NCBI GenBank assembly: GCA_963082875.1
Contig: OY720101.1
Coordinates: 8,990,001 to 9,054,000 of the forward strand
Direction of reading: 5' to 3'
DNA length: 64,000 bases
Source of the DNA: Corella eumyota
Taxonomy: Eukaryota; Chordata; Ascidiacea; Phlebobranchia; Corellidae
The notes beneath the pieces were generated by a model. The model had not been told where the DNA came from and did no database searches. It saw only the letters and a list, made by a program, of their open reading frames with translations. Shown piece after piece: positions 24,074-37,600 of this stretch; the first letter of the stretch is position 1, and each line of letters opens with the position of its first letter. The position numbers and the translations under genes are program-made.

Positions 24074-24629
24074 TTTTCTGATTTGCACACATAAAACTGG
24101 GGATTTCCCTAACATTTTGCATAAGAAGGTTAACTGGGTTTGTATTTCGTTTAATCTTTTTTTGTTACAGCATATAAAAAAATAATATTATTTATTTACG
24201 AAGATTTTAATTTTGTTACAAATAATTAAAATATAAAACAAAAACAAGTTCACGGGTCAGTTGACTATTCTGACGTCACGATTACGAAATGGTTTCAAAG
24301 ACTCTCGCCGCTAATTTCGCAACTAAACTTTTGACGGCAAAAAGTTGGTGGTGTTTATTTGTGTTTTTAGGCAGTTGGAGGGTGCCAGATGACATAGGTT
24401 TTTTTTAACTAAATCATTTATTTTTTTTATATAAATCCAAGCAAGTAAATTACTAGACCATCAGACAATTCTGGCTATTTAATTTTTAGATTTCTTTGTT
24501 CAGTTGTTGGTTGTTTGCATAAGTTTGTGAGTTAAAAAATTTAAACGTTGTTATTTTGTTGGTCTTTTTGTTGCGTGAGTTTTTGACGTCAGTTACATCG
24601 TCAAAGTTGTTCAATTGTTAATATATAAA
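24074..24629. promoter_or_regulatory. Divergent promoter region, SDR and reticulon genes
   Basis: These 556 bp separate two divergent start codons and must hold both promoters. Two exact TGACGTCA palindromes lie in it, at 24271-24278 and 24584-24591, suggesting CREB/ATF input. No clear TATA box was found for the SDR gene; tatataaaa abuts the reticulon ATG and is too close to act as its TATA box. Confidence 0.5.
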
Positions 24630-27600
24630 ATGGATTACGAAACAAGTCCTACCATGCAGTTTGAGGGGGCCAGTGATGCGATTTCAGAAGGTGAGGCTGC
24701 TCAAAATGAGGAGAAGGTGCGAGATGGAAGTACGGGGAGTGAGGGGAGCGAAGGATTCGTTAAAGGTTTGTTTATTACTATTTTAAATAAATAATACCAA
24801 ATTTTATTTTTTGGCTGGTTTGTTATTTTATTAGTTTATATACAGATAAAATAGGGTTTATATTATATTATCATGAAGTTGATATTTTTCTGGAACCCAA
24901 TGTTATTGTTCTGGAACCCAATGTTATTACAAAACTCGCTTTTTTATGAATTTGGTAACAGTTTAAAACTGTAAAATAAAATAAGGAATTATAAGGCCTT
25001 TTTTGTCTGCTTGTTTTTTAATAGTAGAAAAATTATAATTATGAAAGATAGGTCAAGTATGTATATATCTATACTAATATGTTAATTATTGTGAATAAGA
25101 GTTCCCAAAACAGTTTTTGGTTTGCAACATTTTTTGTTTTTTTATAAGATAAAGGAATAATAATCTTACCTTAATTTTTTTTACCATATATACTCTTTAT
25201 ATAAGGTATGTTATTTAAAATCAGCAGCTGCAAACATTCGGTTAGGGTCAATTAAGTTTTAATGTAATGGCAGCCAAACTATTACCAAATAATATTCAAA
25301 TTAAAAATAATGTATAAGTTGAAGATGTTTTGGAAGAACCGGAGGAGAAAAAATCTGTTGAAGAAAAACCACTTGTTGAAGTCCCATCTGTCCAATTAAT
25401 AGATTCTGAGCCAAGCCAAATATCTGTTGGAAGTGGTATGGATTTTAATTTAAATATTTAGTTTACTCAATGCTTAAACACAACATCTTTCTTTGTTTTG
25501 AATATTTTATTTACTTTTTATTTTTAATTTCTTGGTGCTAAATAATAAGTATTATAATAAATATGGTGAACTAACAATGATTGGTCTATAAAATGTAATA
25601 CCGTATTTGATTAACGATCAGTTGACAAATATCCGTTACTTCTTATAGTTAGCCTATCATTAATTAAAAGTAATAATGCTGTAGCCAACTGTAATAATAA
25701 AATAAGTCTACTCAAAGTAAATACTTTCTTTTAATCTGCCACAATAACATAAGACATTAAGAAGGGATGATTACCTGTTGCTCTTTTTTGCCACTTACAA
25801 ATTTATTTTTTTAAAGGCAAAGTTTATTTAAATTTTGTGTTGCATTGGGATTAGTTTCTAGCATTAAAACCATTTTTGTTTGGACTACCCCTGATTTTGC
25901 TTGACTTTTATGTTAACATTTAATTGCAGATAGTGCAATGCTTGACTGTCTTGATCCCCGAGGTAAGTGAACTTGATTTTTTTATGTTTATGGATGTTTT
26001 AAAGTATTTTTCTGTATTTATTATTTAATTCAAGTAAAAACCAGCAAAAATACGTAGCATTTTATATTTATAAGAATTTAAAAAATTAGAATTACTTATA
26101 TATATATATATATTGTATATTAGAACATTTTTAGAAGAAAATGTAGTAGAACATAAAATATTAGTTTCTAGCCAGAATAAAGAGAAATTAAAATTAGAAA
26201 AAAGGTTTAGTATAGAAATAATTAGTTTGATTTTTAAATGGAAGCAGCAAAGGAAAGTTGTGTTTACTTTTTTTTTTTATTTGTTGGTATTAAATAAACA
26301 CACATTCTTATGCAATTTTCTTGGACTTAATTTACAACATCTACAAAACCATTTCTACTGTTATTGAATTAACAGCACTTTGGCAATTAAACAGAAATCA
26401 AATTTGTTTGGTGTATTTTGTTAATAGGGTAGTTTTTACTTATTTGAATGTGCTTTATAACTATTTAAGCCAGTATTCCTAATTTGCAACAAGCTGTTTT
26501 TTTAAATAGTGGCAACAACTTTATACAAAACAGCTGTCTGTAACTGAAGAAAACTCATGCTTCATCCTTTCCTTATCTCTATTGATCTTTTTTTTCAGAC
26601 TTTAAAATATTAATGAGAAATTACGTAATTTTTTCAGTGTTCGAACAATCAAATACGTTTTTTATGTAAAGATCTTAAAACTGACTGGGTAAAACTGACC
26701 AAGCTTAGGCAGTTAAGTGTTTTTTGTGTAATTAGATTAAAATACAAAAGCTGTTTATTTAAAAATCTATTATATTAAAAAAAAATCATTAGAACTGTGT
26801 GTATATTTAAAAAGAATATTTTTGGTAATAGTATTAGGTTGGCAAAATTGGTATTTATAAAGAAAAATCTAGAAACTTTTAGGTTAAAAGTAGCACAATG
26901 GCAACCTATTTTGATTTTGGTAAGAGAAAACATATAAAACTACATAAAGTAGTTTAAGCTATTCAGTTTTCACATGGCTTATTCTTTTTTGCAACTTAAA
27001 ATATAACGGTCTTAACAGCCAAAATATGGTCAAAATCACCCAGCACGTTTCTCTAATAGTAAATTAGTCTTGAGTTATTTTTGTGCAGGTAACGAATTTT
27101 CAACACAAAAGACGTTGCAGGATTATTACGATCAGCTACCAACCGAAACTGGTAAATTTTGTCATCATGCTGTTTTGTTGTTTAGTTTGCGCTGCACTAT
27201 TGTAACGTTGTGGACAAGTTAACTCAAGTAATAAGATTTGATCAACGCGTGACGTAAATTTTACCATTCACACGTGTTGTTGCATGCAGTGAGCTTTATA
27301 TTTCAAGCACATTTTGTGTTTTTTATCCATCGGCGTATGATTGACAAATAGCCTACAAACTAGCAAAGTTAAAAGCATAACAAATGTGGATTTATAAGTA
27401 TAGAAAATAAACAAGACACTACTTATTGACTGTGCATATTATTTGCTCACAGGCTGTCTTTATGGGCTGTTAAATGTATGATATAGCTATAACATTTTAT
27501 TTCACGGGTGTTTGTCTGTTTGTGCTTTGTCACATTTTGTTTTCAAAGGGTATAATGTCATATTACGTTAGTCGTTTTGCTAATTTATACGTTGCATACA

Positions 27601-30600
27601 TTAAAACTCTTTTCTATTTTCCTTGCTTATGACTGTAGCTCCCTTTGCTTCGAACGACTTTAATTCAAAAGTTGCCGATGATGACGTTCCTCGAACAAAA
27701 TTAGATGTTGACTATCCCGATGATAAAATGGAGCTTACTATGGAATCCGCGCCTACAGCCGAAATTCATGTTAACTCACCATCTCTTAACTTAAGCGATG
27801 ATAAAGATATCGAAGTGTCGGATAAAACAGGTTCATTTTGATTTTCCCGCGTTTTTGTTGTACTTGGTTTGCCGATCACGTGAGAGGACTTATTGCACGT
27901 TTATTTGTGTTTATTAATTGAAAGCATCTGTATTCGATTCACATACGTTTTAACTATGTTGTATAGCAATTGTCAGGGTCAGTCAGTGTATATAGATGTG
28001 TGTCAAGGCAAAGCTATTTCTGCTACGTCATATTTTTAAATGGTTGTTTTTGTTTGTGCTAAATAATGTGGTAAAATTGCAAATGTGTCATAACACATTG
28101 GAGTTGTTGTAAAAAAGTATTTTCAAGTTGTATTAATCTGAATTTTATTGTAGACCTAAAATCTTTCAAACTAAAACACGTTGTTTAAACTTCATATTGT
28201 AATCTTCTAATTTGATCATTGACTACCAATGGACAAAATATATTTTGGGTGCTTCCTTTTACCATCAGTACTCGACGCCGATGTTAAAAAATTACGCGTT
28301 TTTGTCTGTGCGTTGGTTACTTCCTGTTATATAGTCTATTTAAACGTGGGTTAACATCACTCTATCATTCGGTTTTGCTATAGTTTTAAATACCGGTTTG
28401 CAGGGTATGTTAATATTGGTATCTACTAATAATACAATATTTGGCTGGAAGTGTGTAAGCAGTAGTGTAATAATAAGGTTTAAAAAAAGTTTTAGATTGC
28501 TTTTTAGTGCTATAAGTTTAGTTTAAAACAATTTTATACGAATTTTATATAAGCCTAGTTTATAAGATTAAAAAAAAACATAGCGTTTGGTATAGTTTTA
28601 ATACTTGGCGTGTTTATAAAAGCTGTCGCAGTGGAAAAATAACAATTAAAACACCGCCCAATTGTAAAAAATCAATAAAATCAATAGATAATTTGTGTTG
28701 TTTTTATAATTTATACCTAACTGTTATATATCGTAGCGATATTTGCAATTTAATTTGTCTGACTGCGTCGTTAGAGTATCTAGGGACCCCAATAATCCTG
28801 GTTATTTGAAGTTATTAATAATAAGGGAAGTTCAAGTAAGAGCAGAGCAGTGTGTTTAATTAATTTAATTTGGTTGTAATTTAACCTTTCGAGTTACTGC
28901 TTTAAAATCAGCAACCTGTTGTTTATTGTGATAAATGCAGTTTAACTAACTGTTTTTTTTCTATTATAATATCCGTCGAACCTACAGTGCTATTATGACG
29001 TCACATCGGTCTTTGCACTTGAGTTTGCGTTGCGCAATATCTAAAAAAGGTTCCGATTGAATGGGTTTGGTTTGGTGTTTGATTGTGTTTTTAATTTTCG
29101 ATCATGTGACTTGTGATCGTCGTTTTTACAGCGCGTTGCGAAATAAATTACAAATATTTATGTTATAATTATAAACGTAATCATGTGGGATAGCTGTAAT
29201 ACATTTTTGTTAAACGTGGCCTATTATATATTTTTTATTTCTGTTTATAAATCCACCAACCAAAAAAACATTCAATAAACTTTTACCGGAAGTGATTATC
29301 TAACCTAAATAATGTGGGACCAGAAGTTAATTTTATTTATAATAAACAAATACATTTAGGTTGGTGTAAGGGGTTTGTTTATCTTTTTATTTTTGTGTAC
29401 GCCTAAAATTGATTTAACAACAACAACAACAACAGTGACCCACAATATTACTGAGGTAAACCAAAACGAAATTTGTGTCAAGTTAAAAACTGCGACCAAA
29501 CCAATTGAAATTGCCACGCGGTCGTATGTATGTTTAAGCATACTATTTGTACTACTTACAAATAAGTTTTACCATCGTTCAAATGGACATAACCTTATTT
29601 AACGCCGCCATTTGGTTTCTTGCAATCTTATTAATGTTTAAGAATTGTTTAACGCCATACTTATATAAAGACCATTATGTTTTTAATATATTACAAATCT
29701 CAATACAATATTTTGATAATTAGAAACGTAATTGTGCGCGTGTGTGTTTTGCCGCGTGCCTTCGTCACTGCAGCAATTAGCTCTCGTTTAAATAAGGCGC
29801 ACATGCCTTACGCACTGTGTAGACGTGGATAAGCCAGCTGGTCATTTCGTGAATGGCAAGTGCTAAAGCGTATTAAGGTGTTCACATGCTGTAAATTGTG
29901 TTTTAAGCTGTACTTAGTTTATTACTTTAGCTTAGCATATATGCTTTTTGGTTAAAGTGTACATTCTAGATAAGGTCCTGGGTAGGGCCTGTCGTTTTAA
30001 ATAGAAATGGTTGTAATAAGCAAAATGTTTATCAAATCTAATGTCATAAAAATAAATAAAGGTATGTTGTTCTATTAAGTAATGCTTTTGCTTTAAATGT
30101 TAGCATGGATTTTAATTGTGTATGCTAGGGTCTGTTAGTTGACAATTTCAATAGGTTTATCTGACGTAAATGTATTGATATGTAGATTAAAAACAGATGC
30201 TTAAGTGTCCAATACTGTAAGTGCTTGTTTTGGTTTAAATGAGTTTTAAAGTTAGTATACTGGTATTAAAAGTTGGTAAAAATTATTATGTTGTGAAACT
30301 AGCATTGTGATGTATTTGTATAGGCCATATTTTATTTTTGTACTTCGGCATATTTTTTAAACAACATTATTTTTTCTTTATAGCATTTTTCTAATTTGTT
30401 TAGTTAACTGGTTTTAATTTTAAATTGTTTAAATTGAATATGGCGAATCAATACAATAAGGAAGACAAAATAAATCAAGAAAGGGAAGGTATACTAGAGA
30501 AGTAGTTGTGTGTGTAAATTGGTGGTATTTGAAGTTGGGTTATTTAAATATTATAGTTTAAAGTTCACTACTGCATGTTTAATTTGGTTTGGTCTGGTTG

Positions 30601-33600
30601 GGGGCAGGAATTATTACTTAATTTAGGTTAAAAGTATGAAAATTTTTATCTCGATTTTTCACCCTTTTTGTGCTTTTGTGATCAACAAACATATTGACTA
30701 CTTTCTCCTGTGAGTGAACATTAAATATTTTTACCATGTTTAACTCTGAACAGCCACTTCGTTAGTTTTCTTTGCACTTTATTTTGTGCTTTAATAACCT
30801 AAATTTCTGTTCTTGAAAAATAGTAAAATTTCTAGAAAATTCTGACTCTGTCTTCCCCCAAGCTCCCATGGATATCTCCGAGGCTGAAACTTCTCAAATT
30901 TTGACTCCTCCAGCAGATGACTTTCCAATTGTTTTGGATGACGACGCACCTATTTTACAAGAAGACAATTATCCACTCGTTAAAGAAGAGATTCTCGTGG
31001 AACAAAAGCCTGCTGATACACCAAAAGAAGTGGAGGCTGCTAAAACAGAAGTAAAGCAAGAAGAAAATCCAACTGGTGAGTTTAATCATGTTGAGGAAGT
31101 TGAACAATCATCATCACGTGCTGAACATCCTGCTCTGTCCATCCTTAAGCTGTGCAACATTGCTTCATTTTTCAAATGGCCACAGGGTGGAGGTATAGTG
31201 CATGTTTTCATTGCTTTGCAAACCTTTTTTTAAAAGAGTTGTACCAGCTTATGTTATAGTATTGTTTGCTATCAATCTGGTTAAAAGGCAGTTGTGCTTT
31301 CAAGATATTAATGTAATCTAAATTTATATCTTACGGTTTAAAATCTGAGATTAGAAACCATGATGTTGTCAATTTCTCTTAATACAACCTTTTTTAAGAG
31401 TTTTAATTTTTTCTGGCAAAGATTTATTTATGGAATTAATTGGGGGTTCTGTTTTCACATGTATGAAATCACATCAGTATGATACATTAAAAAATAAAAT
31501 TTGTTTTGGGTAGCCTACCGAAAATTCAAAATTTATTTTAAATTTTAAGTTCTTAGCAATGAAATAAATTCGGAAGCCCTCAAATTATTTTTTTGTTGTT
31601 ATACTTAATCACGTTCTTGCTTGTTTGACAAAATTAGAAGTTTAAATTTAGCCAGTTGATTTTTAGTAGTTTAATAAAACTAATTTTGTATTTTTTATTT
31701 ATTTTATCAACTCATGTTTTTTTATGTAGAGTTTATGATTTCGCAAAATATGTTTTCTTTTTTTTTTATTTTCTATATTAACCTAAATAACAGAAAGTTT
31801 AGCCGTTTTTTATAGTGTTGTGCTAGTTGCATACAGTGCTTAGCAGGCTTTTCATGTCACATGGTCATTTTGTGTACTTTATATTTGAAATTTTCAGTTA
31901 AAGAAACTAACTTAAAATATAAATTGTAACTTTTATTAATTTAAACAGATGCAAGTTATGAGGACAAAGACAGCCAAGATCCAGGTATAGTGTGATCATG
32001 TTTTAGCAATATTATTAGTATAACTAGTTCTCATTATTTCATTAGATCATTTAGTTATAAAATAAGCATCATCAGTCATGTATTTATATAAGCATCTTAG
32101 TAAGGTAAATCATGTTTAAGATATCAGAAAGTTATTAAATTAGTTTCATTTTAAATTAGTTTTAAAGAACCATTGATTTTAATTTAAAAACAAGCTTATA
32201 ATATATTTAATATGTTTTTATATTTTGATTCTAAAGATGTATTGATTTTCATTAAGGCTAAATACATATAATAATTTTTTACATTGTAAAGTAATGTTAA
32301 TTGTTATCGCTTGAGAGCTTGGCATGTTGGTGTAGCTAAAACCTTTTTTTGGAGTGGGATTTAATAATAAATTAATTTAAAATATTAATGGATGGGTGTG
32401 GGTAAAAATAGTTTAGATAACTAAATTATTTTTTTCTACAAGCTTATACTGTTTGGATGGAATGTAGTAAGTTAGCTGCTGGCTGTATTTTTTTTTAATA
32501 TTATGATTTCAAAAATGAAAAATTTTAAATCCTATTTGATTCTACATTTGTTGTTATTTATCCAATTAATATCAAAAAGGTTAAATTATCTTTCTTATTT
32601 AGTTGTGGATCTTTTATACTGGCGCGATATTAAAGTCTCTGCTGTTGTGTTTGGTTTAACTTTACTTGTTCTGGTCTCTCTACGATGTTTCAGTATTATC
32701 TCTGTGGTCTCTTACTTGGGATTGTCGCTTTTAACTGTAACAATTACATTTCGAGTTGCAAAACTTGTAATGCAAACTGTTAATGGAACACAACAACCCA
32801 ATCCATTTCAGTAAAAACTCAATTTTTTTGTATATTCCTTAACTGGCTATGCAATTTACTGCTAACCTTTTTCTAAATTTATTTTCTATTTTTTTACAGG
32901 GCTCTTCTTGACACAGATGTTACATTATCGAATGAACAAGTTCAAAAGTATGTTGACTCCATTGTTTCCCATATTAACTGTACACTAGTGTGCACTAGAG
33001 ATCTTGTTTTGGTCAAAAACACAGTTGCCTCGCTGAAGGTAATGTAAAATTAAGACTATTTTTTGAAGATAACTTTTGTACCTCCAAGGTTGTAAAAAGT
33101 AGGCCTGTTAAAAAGTTGGCAACAAAAAATGACTGTAATCACAACCATGTTATGTTGTAGGAATTAGGAATTATGATCAGCAAAAATAAGTGCTTATCAG
33201 CCATATTTTTTTACACAACATTACAATAATAGCAGAGAATACAATCCTAACTTCATGTAGTTATAAAAATTGTGTTCTAATCAAAAAAAAATTATGTTTA
33301 ATATAGTTTGGAACATTGTTATGGCTTGCTACCTATATTGGATGTTGCTTTAATGGACTTACTCTTTTAACTATTGGTAAGTAGAAAGTGTAAAAGGTCA
33401 ATTTATTTGACTAATTTTACAATTAAAAATGTTTTTTAAAAGAAATATTTTTTGATAAAAAATAATTGTTTTTCTTTAAAGGTGTTGTATTCGCCTTTGC
33501 CTTGCCTCCACTCTACGAAAAATACCAGGGGCCCATCGACAAACACTACGAGATCGTTAAGAATAAAGCATGTGAGATCAGCACTTTAATTCGCTCGAAA

Positions 33601-33630
33601 ATTCCTGGCGCAAAACCGAAAAGCGAGTAA
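24630..33630 (+). CDS. rtn: Reticulon
   Basis: Eleven exons keep phase: 24630-24765, 25319-25435, 25930-25962, 27089-27151, 27639-27830, 30824-31075, 31949-31984, 32603-32810, 32900-33038, 33307-33376 and 33482-33630. The full-length form has 464 aa. The N-terminal part is acidic, Pro/Glu/Asp-rich and unstructured. The C-terminal reticulon homology domain starts at VVDLLYWRDIKVSAVVFG. It has two long hydrophobic hairpins separated by a hydrophilic loop of about 65 residues, and ends with PPLYEKYQGPIDKHYE. Reticulons bend and tubulate ER membranes. Exons 2 to 7 are all phase 1-1 with lengths 117, 33, 63, 192, 252 and 36, so any can be skipped without changing frame. Exon 6 has a second in-phase donor after 31192. 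Exon 2 has a poor acceptor, so its start is less certain. AATAAA lies at 33695-33700. Confidence 0.92.
24889..24929. repeat. Short tandem duplication
   Basis: The unit tctggaacccaatgttattg occurs twice in tandem in reticulon intron 1. Confidence 0.8.
26095..26115. repeat. (TA)n microsatellite
   Basis: A run of about nine TA dinucleotides in reticulon intron 3. Confidence 0.85.
28996..29003. promoter_or_regulatory. CRE palindrome in the large reticulon intron
   Basis: An exact TGACGTCA lies in the 3-kb intron, 1.4 kb upstream of the candidate internal first exon at 30440. It could belong to an internal promoter, but one site alone is weak evidence. Confidence 0.3.
30440..30488 (+). other. 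rtn: Candidate alternative first exon of reticulon
   Basis: An ATG opens 16 codons (M-A-N-Q-Y-N-K-E-D-K-I-N-Q-E-R-E) and one extra base before a gtatac donor. It therefore ends in phase 1, the phase needed to join exon 6 (30824) or any later cassette exon. Vertebrate reticulon genes use internal promoters and short first exons to make short isoforms, so this layout fits the family. The exon is predicted from frame and donor only. Confidence 0.5.
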
Positions 33631-33639
33631 ATGGCAATT

Positions 33640-34655
33640 GGTAAAACCGTTAAACAACAATCTCCAACGTTTTCAAAAATCCACAACTTTTAGAAATAAA
33701 CAAAATCATTTTTTTTAGTAATTTGAACTAATTTCAGTTTCAACAACTAGTGATTTATATTTTTACGTTGAGTTATATTCATTTAAAATTAAGGCTACTT
33801 AACTGGATAATAAATAAACTTGCATGAAAAAAATATATTTACGCAGCACTTTCACGCGGATTATGTTTTGTTATATTAGTTGTCAATAGTTGCTTGTAAA
33901 ATATTAAAAAAAAATCTTTCGAAACTAATATTTTATCACTCTTGCATCTTATATATATTAATACTTGTTGTTTTTTGTGTTTGTATCGCTTGCCCTCGTA
34001 TGATAGTTACGTGAAAAAATGGTGGAAATTGAAAATTGGTTTGTAGTTTCTGTTAATTAAAAAAAGCAATACACCTTGGTATATAAAACTGCAGACGAGG
34101 ATGTAAAATAACCAACAGAAAATCAATGTTTTTTTTAAATCTTGGTCGTTGGAAAAGATCTTGGATATTATAATAATAAGAAGCGAGTGTTTAAAAAAAC
34201 GAATTCTAATCGAAAAAAGCAGTCTTTGTTCCAAACGAGCATCTAAATTATTGTTGCGTTTATTAATATTTAATATTCTTCATTCTATATTTATACAAAT
34301 AATTTTGCTTGACTCATAATTCTAAAGTCATTTTTAACTTAACAAAGGGTTTTTACTTTTTTCAGACGACAAGTAAATAGAGATAATATGTCTAAATTGG
34401 CACAATACAACGAAATACTTAATTGTGGTCTTCAAATATTTTATCTTGGTAACAGTTGCATAGGTTAGTCAAACACAGCTACATTTACCATAATCCCCTT
34501 TAAAAAATCCTTTATAACACAAGACGTGCTTCAGGTTTCATTCACAACCAGAGTTTTTAGGAGCGCACATTCAAATCTGCACTAAACGCTAACAGTAGTT
34601 TTTATTTTTTAGAAAAAAAAAACAATTTAGATCAGAATAACAAGCATAAAATTTT
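33640..34655. other. Intergenic region, nothing recognised
   Basis: About 1 kb of AT-rich DNA between the reticulon stop and the ASIC-like start. It should hold the reticulon 3' end and the channel promoter. No repeat or RNA gene is evident. Confidence 0.5.
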
Positions 34656-34663
34656 ACGTTTAA

Positions 34664-37600
34664 ATGACTACAATGGAAGAGAAACCCAGGCCACCCTCTA
34701 GGGATTGTTGGAAACCTGATAAAAAATCACAAGTTACTAAAGCAATGGAAGCCAATATGGGGTTAGATGCCGATGATGAAACCGCTAACCTTGCTCTCTC
34801 CTTAAAGGCTTTGTCATTCACGGACAGTGTATCAATGCATGGGATTCGATACATTTTCATGCGAGACATCAACTTAATAAGAAGGTAATGAAATATTAAA
34901 TAAAACCATGCAGCAAGGATGCAGTATAAGGTTAGAGCATACTGAACGTCCAATTAAAAGGCATGAAGCAAGGATGCCCGAATTTTTGCTATATATTAAA
35001 GCAATATCGCCTGTTTAATACATAATAATGGTCAAAGACAATTAAAGATTACTATGATTCAAAAAAAGTCAGCATTTCTGCATTAAAAAACTAAAGCCAA
35101 CTAAGCGATGCAAGCAAGGTTCCTTTCCCAAATATTACCTAATTTTTTTAGATTGGTTTGGCTTAGCGTCGTTATCGGTGGTATGTCGTACTGTGCATAT
35201 ATTATTTACCAGAGCCTTAACTCATTTTTGAACTACCCAACTGCATTTAAAACTACTACAGAGTTCGAAAAGAGATTGGAATTTCCTGCCATTACAATCT
35301 GTCCATTTAATGCTTACCGGTATGTAAACAGCTTCTTTTTTTTACAGCCATATTGCTTTTAAAATAATAAAAGTGTTTGGGTAAACTTTGACTTAATCAA
35401 TATCAAAAACGGTCGATGGAGTAAACTTTAGGTAATATGAACAATTTAATTTTGGACTATAACCCAAGACAACTTAGACCAATATCAAATTTAAAAAAAT
35501 TAAAATTTAACATAGGTTAAGATTAATAAATTAAAAAAAAGGAAAGTGTTAATAGGTTGGTGTATGTTCTCCGCTCAGTTGTCGAAGAGTTCAGTCGTTA
35601 AGTTGTAATAAGGTCGAATTGACTAACCAGGTTTATATATTTTGAACCTTACTTAACTCTTTTTATTGTAACGCTATGAAATATATTTTTTTAGAAGAAG
35701 CAAAATTACAGATGAACAAAACCTTCTTCTTGAGAAAGTTTACTCTGAATACCCCTCAGTTGCCTATTTCGGTTCTTCTGATGTGTTTAACATATCAGAG
35801 TTTGACGATTTGGACGTAAGAGAATTCAGTATAGACGCTTCATATGATCTTGAAGATTCCTCGCTGTAAGTGCGTTTAAACTATGAGTTTTAAACTTTTT
35901 TTTAATAGACCATTTAAACAATGAACATTTTCAAAAATTTGGATTAACTTTTTCACAAGGGCTATTTTATAGAAGCTACATTGAATTAGTTAGCAAGTAT
36001 AATCGCTTTAAAAAGCACAACATTAATAGATTACTGTCGTGTTACTGAAAAAAACATATCATATTTTCGAAAACGCTATTTTACTAATAATAATTTACTT
36101 TCTAACAATCTTTTCTTACGTAGCTTTTCTAAAAAAGCCCTTAAAATTTAAAATAAAGTTAACCTAAATTTTTGAAAAATGTTCATTCGTTTAATTAGTT
36201 TTAGGTAATATGGGCGGATACAGTAACTCAGCACTTTTTAAAACGGGGTTTCTTTAAGGGCTTAATTTTCATGACCGTTTTAATATAATGTTACGAACTA
36301 TTAAAAAGATCCACTGTTTGCATAAATTAAAAAATGCTTAGAGTGCTTAGAGAGTTATTAAATACTTGTTTAATCAAAAAAAATATTTTGTTTGGGTATT
36401 TTTATCGCGTGATAACGATGTTTTAACTAGCAATGTGGTTTTTAACAGGTTATCAATAATTTATACGTGATCTTAAATAAGCGTAAACACATCTGTTGTT
36501 TGTACTAATTTTTGGGGTGACTCATTATAATATAGTAAAAACATATTGTTACAGTACAAGTAAAAATAATAAATTATTTTCATTTTTGTTGGAACCGTAA
36601 AAATATTAGGACCAATATAGGTAGTAATTTTTTAAAATTATTATACTTTATACAATGATTATAGACTTGGCTAAGGTATAGGATAAATACACATTTAAAA
36701 AAGTGTAAAACACTAATCACATATTTAAATTTTGTTTGGGGACATAATCCATAATTTTTTTTCTTAATTTGTTGCAGTTGCACTTATCGAGGAAAATCAT
36801 GTAACCAAACTCTTTTCAGCAAAGTGATTACTGATATCGGAGCATGCACAATTTTTGACCCAACCCTAGTAGGCAACAAAAGCCTGTGGTATCAAACTGT
36901 AGGAGGTATTTACAACTTTTACATAAAAAAAAAAAAAAAAAAAAAGTCGTTTTCTAAAAATGTAATTGTTTTGATATCGCCATTTTGTACTAATCGTTTT
37001 TTTTTTGACATGCGGTATATTTAACTTTTTAAACTGTTTAGGTGACAATATAAAAATTCCAAAAGAAAAGGCAAACTAATATAACACAACGTTAAAATTA
37101 TGTGCTACTTACATAGGCCGCTCAGGTGGTTTTCGAATAGGATTGTTTGAAGAACCAGATGAATGGACGTACGGACCTAATTTCAGGTACTCCGGTTACA
37201 GTATTGCGGTGCACGCACCGGGTACCAAAATATTCACCATGAAAAATTCCGGAACCGGAATACTGCCTGGGTTATCTGCGAGTGTTATGATCGACAAAAA
37301 AGAAACCAGTTTGCTAGTACAAAAGTTTATCTTTCGTTTTATTTATTTATTTTTTTAAATGATTTTTAAAATGTTTTTTTGTCTGAGTAGTTTATAAATA
37401 TTTATCGTTTGATTAAGTATTCATTTTTCCGAATACTAAATTTTGAAAATTAACATCTTTTAAATAAGGGATATTTTCCAAAGGAAATTTAATAGAAGGG
37501 AGTTAATAATTGATGTTTTCTTGTCGGTAAAATGGCGTTATTGAACATGTTCTTTTCGGTCAAATGTATATGAGGTAAAATTGTTTTAGTGTTGTGACAA

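Noticed and set aside
32503-32602. In-frame extension upstream of the reticulon homology exon
   Set aside because: A strong acceptor at 32601-32602 and phase with exon 7 make this intron. A short isoform starting here cannot be excluded but has no support.
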